A stretch of 11,182 bases of DNA from an uncultured Clostridia bacterium (GTDB lineage: Bacteria; Bacillota; Clostridia; Lachnospirales; Lachnospiraceae): the NCBI GenBank assembly GCA_946623485.1, contig CAMORF010000032.1, positions 1 through 11,182 on the forward strand, read 5' to 3'. The translations under genes and the position numbers were made by a program. This document shows, one piece after another, positions 6,606 to 11,182 of the stretch (positions within the stretch are counted from its first letter, which is position 1; every line of letters starts with the position of its first letter). The notes beneath the pieces were generated by a model that had not been told where the DNA came from, made no database searches, and saw only the letters and a program-made list of their open reading frames with translations.

Positions 6606-8477
6606 TCAGCTTATCTTTTCGAAGTCGCTTGCCGGATGCTTGCACAGCGGGCAGATGAAATCTGCCGGAAGTTCCTCGCCTTCATACACATATCCGCAGA
6701 TCTTACAGACCCATCCGGTTTTCTTCTCCTCCATGATCTGCGGCTTCGGCTTGATATGCTCAAAGTAATATGCGTAGGTCACGCTTGGATCATCACTCAG
6801 CACACGGCACTCCGTAACCTCCGCGATGAACAGGGTATGGGTCTCGAATTCCTTCGTCTCTATGACCTTTCCGCTGATCAGCGCGTTCACGCCCCGGGTC
6901 AGGTAGTACAGTCCGTTTGCTGAGCGCTGCGCGTCCGCGTATCCCGCGAACTTATCCGTGTCACGCCCGGACTGGAATCCGAAATGCTTGAAAGTATCGA
7001 AGGTGACCTCCTGGGACAGGACCGATACGTTGAAGATCCCCGTCTTTTTGATCATGTCATGGGTATAATTGCCCTTATTTACCGCGATGGTAATCCGGTT
7101 CGGCTCCGCTGTCACCTGGGAAGCGGTGTTGATGATGCAGCCGTTGTCTTTCTCCCCATCCTTTGCGGTCAGGACAAACAGGCCGTAGCTAAGCTTGAAC
7201 ATCGCCTTCGCATCCATGACAGCTTCCGGTGCTTTCTCTTCCTTTACGGTTTCGGGTGCCTGCGTAACTTCCGTCTTCTTTTCGATCGTCGCGTCAATCG
7301 CGTCCGCGATCACATCGAGCTGGCCAAGCTGATCTTCCTTCAGGGCGGATTTGATTGTCAGGCTCTCATTGAGGATCGTCATCTTTTTACATTTTTCCAG
7401 AAGCTCCCGCATCAGCTTCCCGCTGGTCGGTGCCCAGGAACCGTTTTCGATGATCGCTACCGTACGATTCTGGATGTTATGCGCTGCCAGGTCATACAGG
7501 AAGCTTTCCATCTGGACAAATATACCTGCGTTGTAGGTCGTAGATGCCAGCACCAGATGGCTGTAACGGAACACAGCCGCGATAATCTCGCTTGCAGGAG
7601 TCACGGACACATCATACATATAGACCGGGATTCCCTTCTCCCGCAGGCGGACCGCAAGGCATTCCGCTGCATTCTCCGTATGATGGTAGACGGAAGCATA
7701 AGCGATTACAACGCCGGTCTCCTCCGGGGTATAGGTTGCCCAATGCTGGTAACGGTCAACAATGTCTCCGATGTTCTTCCGCCAGACAAAGCCATGCAGC
7801 GGACACAGGTACTTCAGGTCGAGGCCTGCCGCCTTTTTCAGCACCGCTGTCACCTGCGTCCCGTACTTGCCGACTATGTTGGTATAGTACCGACGCGCCT
7901 CTTCCATATAGTCGCGCTCAAAATCCACCTCGTCCGCGAACAGCGCCCCGTTGGTCGCGCCGAAAGTGCCAAACGCATCCGCAGTAAACAGGACGCCGTT
8001 CGACGTGTCATAGGTCATCATCACCTCCGGCCAGTGCACCATGGGCGCATTGACGAAGGTCAGCGTATGCGCGCCGCTGGAAAAAGTATCCCCTTCCTTC
8101 ACGATCATGCACATCGCATCCACGTCAAAGGTAAAATACTGCTTCATCATGACCGCCAGCTTCTGGTTGCAGATAATCTTCACATCCGGGTAGCGCCGCA
8201 CCAGCTCCTCCAGGGTAGCGCTGTGGTCCGGTTCCATGTGATGCACGACTATATAATCCAGGTGGCGGCCGGCAAGGGCATGCTCCACATTTTCAAAAAA
8301 AACGGTTCCCACCGCCGCATCCACGGTATCAAACAGGACGGTCTTTTCATCCGTCAGCAGGTAGGAGTTGTAGGAAACGCCGCGCGGAACGGAGTAGACT
8401 CCCTCAAACATCGCAAGACGCCTGTCATTCGCGCCGACCCAGATCAGGTCGTCTGTCACTTTTCTGCAGCAATACAT
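6606..8477 (-). CDS. Flavodiiron protein with flavin reductase and rubredoxin domains
   Basis: A 623-aa cytoplasmic enzyme that reduces O2 to water and/or NO to N2O, protecting anaerobes. The beta-lactamase-like core (about 1-250) shows the diiron ligands HxExDH at His80, Glu82, Asp84 and His85, plus His148, Asp167 and His228. A flavodoxin domain (about 255-395, FMN loop ASVYHHTENAA) follows, then a K/E/P-rich linker (about 396-421). Next come a flavin-reductase-like split-barrel domain (about 422-575) and a C-terminal rubredoxin (Cys591, Cys594, Cys609, Cys612). Only 14 residues separate the two Cys pairs, so it is a short-spaced rubredoxin of the rubrerythrin type. Such a chain could take electrons from NAD(P)H through flavin and rubredoxin to the FMN-diiron site without a separate reductase. 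The architecture falls among the larger flavodiiron classes; I do not assign the letter. The start has AGGG 6 bases upstream. A free rubredoxin gene lies immediately downstream. Confidence 0.95.
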   Translation of the reverse strand: MYCCRKVTDDLIWVGANDRRLAMFEGVYSVPRGVSYNSYLLTDEKTVLFDTVDAAVGTVFFENVEHALAGRHLDYIVVHHMEPDHSATLEELVRRYPDVKIICNQKLAVMMKQYFTFDVDAMCMIVKEGDTFSSGAHTLTFVNAPMVHWPEVMMTYDTSNGVLFTADAFGTFGATNGALFADEVDFERDYMEEARRYYTNIVGKYGTQVTAVLKKAAGLDLKYLCPLHGFVWRKNIGDIVDRYQHWATYTPEETGVVIAYASVYHHTENAAECLAVRLREKGIPVYMYDVSVTPASEIIAAVFRYSHLVLASTTYNAGIFVQMESFLYDLAAHNIQNRTVAIIENGSWAPTSGKLMRELLEKCKKMTILNESLTIKSALKEDQLGQLDVIADAIDATIEKKTEVTQAPETVKEEKAPEAVMDAKAMFKLSYGLFVLTAKDGEKDNGCIINTASQVTAEPNRITIAVNKGNYTHDMIKKTGIFNVSVLSQEVTFDTFKHFGFQSGRDTDKFAGYADAQRSANGLYYLTRGVNALISGKVIETKEFETHTLFIAEVTECRVLSDDPSVTYAYYFEHIKPKPQIMEEKKTGWVCKICGYVYEGEELPADFICPLCKHPASDFEKIS

Positions 8478-8597
8478 CGTTATCCCTGTCCTTTCTCCGG
8501 GGAAGCATTCGGATCCCCCAACGCCTCATTCCCGGTTCAGCCAATCAATCGGTCCACTGCCGGTCCCGCTTCTTCCAGACGGAAATCCGGCTTATTC
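8478..8597 (-). promoter_or_regulatory. About 120-nt leader of the flavodiiron gene
   Basis: If transcription starts at the extended -10 element near 8604, the mRNA has an untranslated leader of about 120 nt. It contains a small stem, GGGGA (8499-8503 on plus) with TCCCC (8514-8518), just upstream of the ribosome site. I recognise no riboswitch class and no credible small gene with a ribosome site in it. Confidence 0.35.
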
Positions 8598-8603
8598 CCA
8601 CAC

Positions 8604-8612
8604 ATTGTACCA
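8604..8612 (-). promoter_or_regulatory. Extended -10 promoter for the flavodiiron gene
   Basis: TGGTACAAT on the minus strand has the TGn extension and a 5 of 6 -10 hexamer. No -35 match exists at 17 bases: that position is filled by the terminator stem and T-run of dnaJ. An extended -10 can work without a -35, which fits, but an activator site is equally possible. Confidence 0.5.
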
Positions 8613-8613
8613 T

Positions 8614-8659
8614 AAAAAAGCAAGCCGGGGGAACGCTGCATCCTCCCGGCCTGCTTTTT
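8614..8659 (-). terminator. Intrinsic terminator of the dnaK-dnaJ transcript
   Basis: On the minus strand GCAGGCCGGG pairs with CCCGGCTTGC (one G-U wobble), flanked by A5 before and T6 after the stem: the classic rho-independent form. The wobble is an A-C mismatch if read on the plus strand, so the element is built for minus-strand transcription. It lies about 120 bp after the dnaJ stop codon. Confidence 0.85.
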
Positions 8660-8687
8660 CTACCATATTTCGTTACAATTCACCCCT

Positions 8688-8725
8688 GATTCCTCAGACC
8701 ACAAATCGTTTCCTCGCTGAGGATC
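8688..8725 (-). other. Hairpin in the dnaJ 3' untranslated region
   Basis: CCTCAG (8692-8697) pairs with CTGAGG (8717-8722), extended by GAT (8688-8690) with ATC (8723-8725) around one bulged T. The loop is 19 bases. No T-run follows. Together with the C5/G5 palindrome near 8757-8775 and the terminator, it makes the 120-bp segment after dnaJ highly structured; no gene is seen there. Confidence 0.45.
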
Positions 8726-8780
8726 TGAATGCATACCAGAATCCTAATCATCAATCCCCCCGCCCGGCATGGGGGAAGCT

Positions 8781-9962
8781 TTACTCTCCTTCAAAGGCTT
8801 CCTTCATCTTCGCCCGGAAAGACTTCTTTTTCTTCTTCGGGTCCGACGCCGGAGGCTCCTGCCCGCTGCCCAGGCTATTGCCGGTCAGCATATCAAAGCG
8901 GCGCAGGGCGTCCTTGGCTTCCTCGCTCATGCGCGAGGGAGTACGGATAATCAGGGTGACATAGTGATCGCCCCGGATGTCCTTGTTCCGCACGCTTGGC
9001 ACGCCTTTTCCTCTCAGCCTGACCCGGGTTCCGGACTGCGTGCCCGGACGTACGGTATAGATTACATCCCCGTCCACCGTCTTGACTCTCAGGTCGCCGC
9101 CCAGGGCTGCCTGGGCAAATGAGATTTCGACATTGGAGAAAATGTCCATGTCCTGGCGGACAAAGTTCGGGTCAGACGCAACCCGCACTTCCACCAGCAG
9201 GTCTCCCCGCGGGCCGCCGTTGAGCCCTGGTTCTCCCTTCCCGCGGATGCGGATGCTCTGTCCGTCGTCGATGCCGGCCGGGATTGTCACCTCGATCGTC
9301 TTCCTGCTGCTGGTATACCCGCTGCCGGAACAGTTCGGGCACCTCTGTTCGATGATCTTGCCCGTTCCGCGGCAGTCAGGGCAAGGCTGGGTACTCTGCA
9401 TCATCCCAAACAGGCTCTGCTGCCGGATCGTGACAGACCCCGTCCCATGGCACTTCGGACAGATCTTAGGCGCGGTTCCCGGCTTCGCCCCGGTTCCATG
9501 GCAGTTCGTGCACTCATCTTTCAGGTTCATCTCTACGTTTCTGGTGCAGCCTGAAATGGAATCCGCGAAGGAGATTGACACACGTGTGCGAAGGTTCGCC
9601 CCCTGCATCGGCGCATTCGGATTACGCTGCCGCCTTCCTCCCCCGAACAGGTCGGAGAAAATGTCTCCCATGCCGCCCATGCCGCCGAAGATATCAGAGA
9701 AATCAAACCCGCTGGCATCAAAGCCGCCGCCCTGTTCAAACGCGGAATGGCCAAACTGGTCATACTGCTGGCGTTTCTGCGGATCGCTCAGGATGGCATA
9801 GGCCTCCGAAGCCTCCTTGAACTTCTCAGCTGCTGAATCGTCCCCGGGATTCATATCCGGATGGTATTTCTTCGCAAGCTTGCGATATGCTTTTTTCAGC
9901 GTCTCTTCATCCGCATTCCTGTCGACGCCAAGCACCTCATAATAATCTCTTTTGTCTGCCAT
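8781..9962 (-). CDS. dnaJ: Chaperone protein DnaJ (Hsp40, type I)
   Basis: A 393-aa type I J-protein that delivers unfolded substrates to DnaK and stimulates its ATPase. The J domain (about 4-68) contains the essential HPD at residues 34-36. A Gly/Phe-rich linker follows (about 75-110, [17 protein letters not shown]). The zinc region has four CxxCxGxG repeats, with Cys pairs at 151/154, 168/171, 194/197 and 208/211. Then comes the two-part substrate-binding beta domain and a Lys-rich tail. All canonical elements are present and the length is normal. The start at 9962 ([13 protein letters not shown]) is preferred: GGGAG lies 5 bases upstream, whereas an ATG four codons earlier has no ribosome site. 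It lies downstream of dnaK in the same direction; the grpE/hrcA part of the usual operon would be beyond the window. Confidence 0.97.
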   Translation of the reverse strand: MADKRDYYEVLGVDRNADEETLKKAYRKLAKKYHPDMNPGDDSAAEKFKEASEAYAILSDPQKRQQYDQFGHSAFEQGGGFDASGFDFSDIFGGMGGMGDIFSDLFGGGRRQRNPNAPMQGANLRTRVSISFADSISGCTRNVEMNLKDECTNCHGTGAKPGTAPKICPKCHGTGSVTIRQQSLFGMMQSTQPCPDCRGTGKIIEQRCPNCSGSGYTSSRKTIEVTIPAGIDDGQSIRIRGKGEPGLNGGPRGDLLVEVRVASDPNFVRQDMDIFSNVEISFAQAALGGDLRVKTVDGDVIYTVRPGTQSGTRVRLRGKGVPSVRNKDIRGDHYVTLIIRTPSRMSEEAKDALRRFDMLTGNSLGSGQEPPASDPKKKKKSFRAKMKEAFEGE

Positions 9963-9989
9963 ACTTACTCCCATTTATGCACGCCGAAA

Positions 9990-10017
9990 GGTCTGCGCGG
10001 GACGAACCGCACAGACC
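9990..10017 (-). promoter_or_regulatory. Intercistronic dnaK-dnaJ hairpin
   Basis: On the minus strand GGTCTGTGCGG pairs with CCGCGCAGACC, an 11-bp stem with one G-U wobble and a 6-base loop. It is followed by TTT then CGG, so at most a leaky terminator. It ends about 27 bases before the dnaJ start. Hairpins here in dnaK operons of other Firmicutes are thought to lower dnaJ output relative to dnaK or to protect the dnaK mRNA end; that role is inferred. Confidence 0.6.
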
Positions 10018-10036
10018 CGTTGCATATTTCACAGGC

Positions 10037-10077
10037 CCTGTCATAGAGGAATCTACGCGTCATCCTTTCATAACAGG
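10037..10077 (-). other. Second dnaK-dnaJ intercistronic inverted repeat
   Basis: On the minus strand CCTGTTAT (10070-10077) can pair with ATGACAGG (10037-10044), 8 bp with one G-U wobble and a 25-base loop. It precedes the stronger hairpin at 9990-10017. The long loop makes folding less certain. Confidence 0.35.
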
Positions 10078-10097
10078 CTTTTCCTTCCGTCTGTCCG

Positions 10098-11182
10098 TCA
10101 GACCTCTCTGTAGTCTCCATCGACAACATCGTCATCCGCGGAACCGGCGCCCTGTCCCTGGTTCATGTTCGGACCCGGCTGCGGACCCGGGCCGGCCTGG
10201 CCTTGCTGCTGGGCTGCCTGCTGCTGGTAAAGCTTCTCAAACAGCTTCTGGGCGCTTGCCATCAGTTTCTCACGGCCTGCCTTCAGCTCATTGATCTGAT
10301 CATCCGTCAGCTCATCTCCGCACTTTGCGATCGTCTCTTTCAGAGACTTCAGGTCTGCTTCTACCGCTGCCTTATCAGACGCATCCAGGTTCGCGCCTGC
10401 TTCTTCCATCGCCTTCTCGGTCTGGAACACAATCGCGTCCGCGTCATTCTTCGTATCAATGCCTTCCTTGCGCTTCTTATCCTGCGCTTCGTACTCGGCA
10501 GCTTCCTTCACAGCTTTATCAATCTCCTCATCCGACATATTGGAGCCGGAGGTGATGGTGATGTGCTGTTCCTTGCCGGTGCCAAGATCCTTCGCGGAAA
10601 CATTGACAATACCATTCGCATCGATGTCAAAAGTAACCTCGATCTGCGGCACGCCTCTCCTTGCCGGCGGGATCCCATCCAGACGGAACTGGCCGAGGGT
10701 CTTATTGTCGCGGGCAAACTGTCTTTCACCCTGAACGACGTGGATATCAACTGCGGTCTGGTTGTCAGCCGCGGTGGAGAAGATCTGGCTCTTCTTGGTC
10801 GGGATCGTGGTATTGCGCTCAATCAGCTTTGTCGCAACGCCGCCCAGCGTTTCGATGGACAGAGACAGCGGCGTAACATCCAGCAGAAGGATATCGCCTG
10901 CGCCTGCATCGCCTGCCAGCTTCCCGCCCTGGATCGCAGCGCCGATGGCAACACACTCATCCGGGTTCAGCGTCTTGCTCGGCTCCTTGCCGGTCAGCGC
11001 CTTTACCTTATCCTGAACTGCCGGGATACGGGTGGATCCGCCAACCAGAAGCACCTTCCCAAGCTCGGAAGCGGTGATGCCCGCGTCAGAAAGTGCCTTG
11101 CGGACCGGATCAGCCGTCGCATCGACAAGGTCAGCGGTCAGCTCATCAAACTTCGCCTTTGTCAGATCCATCTCGAAATGCT
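10098..11182 (-). CDS. dnaK: Chaperone protein DnaK (Hsp70), C-terminal part
   Basis: The window cuts this gene: the frame is open to the last base, and the start lies beyond 11182. The visible 360 residues or so are the end of the ATPase domain ([28 protein letters not shown]), the conserved linker [19 protein letters not shown], the substrate-binding beta sandwich ([37 protein letters not shown]) and the helical lid. The tail is rich in Gln, Gly and Pro and ends [11 protein letters not shown], close to the usual EEVVDADYEV-like terminus. DnaK binds exposed hydrophobic peptides in an ATP cycle driven by DnaJ and GrpE. Internal Met codons near 11171 are not the start, because the family sequence continues upstream ([14 protein letters not shown]). 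Confidence 0.97.
   Translation of the reverse strand, partial: HFEMDLTKAKFDELTADLVDATADPVRKALSDAGITASELGKVLLVGGSTRIPAVQDKVKALTGKEPSKTLNPDECVAIGAAIQGGKLAGDAGAGDILLLDVTPLSLSIETLGGVATKLIERNTTIPTKKSQIFSTAADNQTAVDIHVVQGERQFARDNKTLGQFRLDGIPPARRGVPQIEVTFDIDANGIVNVSAKDLGTGKEQHITITSGSNMSDEEIDKAVKEAAEYEAQDKKRKEGIDTKNDADAIVFQTEKAMEEAGANLDASDKAAVEADLKSLKETIAKCGDELTDDQINELKAGREKLMASAQKLFEKLYQQQAAQQQGQAGPGPQPGPNMNQGQGAGSADDDVVDGDYREV

Noticed and set aside
6984..8615. 543-codon plus-strand open frame opposite the flavodiiron gene
   Set aside because: Same codon-register mirror effect; the minus strand holds a clear multidomain enzyme and the plus translation resembles nothing.
8757..8775. CCCCC/GGGGG palindrome just after dnaJ as a separate terminator
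   Set aside because: The stem is short and is followed by TTGATGATT rather than a T-run; the terminator at 8614-8659 is far better.
10089..10103. GTCTG/CAGAC 5-bp hairpin at the dnaK stop codon
   Set aside because: Too short, with a 5-base loop and no T-run; likely chance.

Overview
This window is chromosomal DNA in which every gene I can support lies on the minus strand. Base composition is moderately GC-rich (over half G+C by eye). Several features point to a strictly anaerobic member of the Clostridia, probably Lachnospiraceae-like: strong Gly/Ala-rich Shine-Dalgarno-preceded genes, an oxygen-scavenging flavodiiron protein plus rubredoxin, a dCache-HAMP-GGDEF receptor and a YkpA/YbiT-type ABC-F protein. 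I place it by recalled protein similarity, not by a search.

Reading in the direction of transcription (high to low coordinates): (1) The heat-shock pair dnaK (5' part outside the window) and dnaJ, separated by 135 bp with two hairpins; dnaJ is followed by a good intrinsic terminator. (2) A redox block: a multidomain flavodiiron protein (beta-lactamase-like diiron core, flavodoxin, flavin reductase, short-spaced rubredoxin), then a separate 52-aa classical rubredoxin with its own strong promoter, and then a GC-rich hairpin. (3) An HAD phosphatase and a class I SAM methyltransferase, each apparently with its own start region. (4) A three-gene cluster, GNAT acetyltransferase, transmembrane diguanylate cyclase and ABC-F ATPase, tied together by two 4-base ATGA stop/start overlaps, so very probably one translationally coupled operon.

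The functional logic is housekeeping plus stress: protein folding, oxygen/NO detoxification with its electron carrier, metabolite repair, RNA or protein modification, c-di-GMP signalling and ribosome-associated ABC-F activity. I do not see a mobile element, CRISPR array, tRNA or rRNA. I do not see an obviously new defence or biosynthetic system.

The observations most worth a second look are these. In the ABC-F protein, all three degenerate motifs fall in the same composite ATP site. The flavodiiron fusion sits beside a free rubredoxin. The GNAT/cyclase/ABC-F genes are translationally coupled. A 16-bp tandem duplication lies across the stop codon of the HAD gene. Two alternative hairpins lie in the gap before the GNAT gene.
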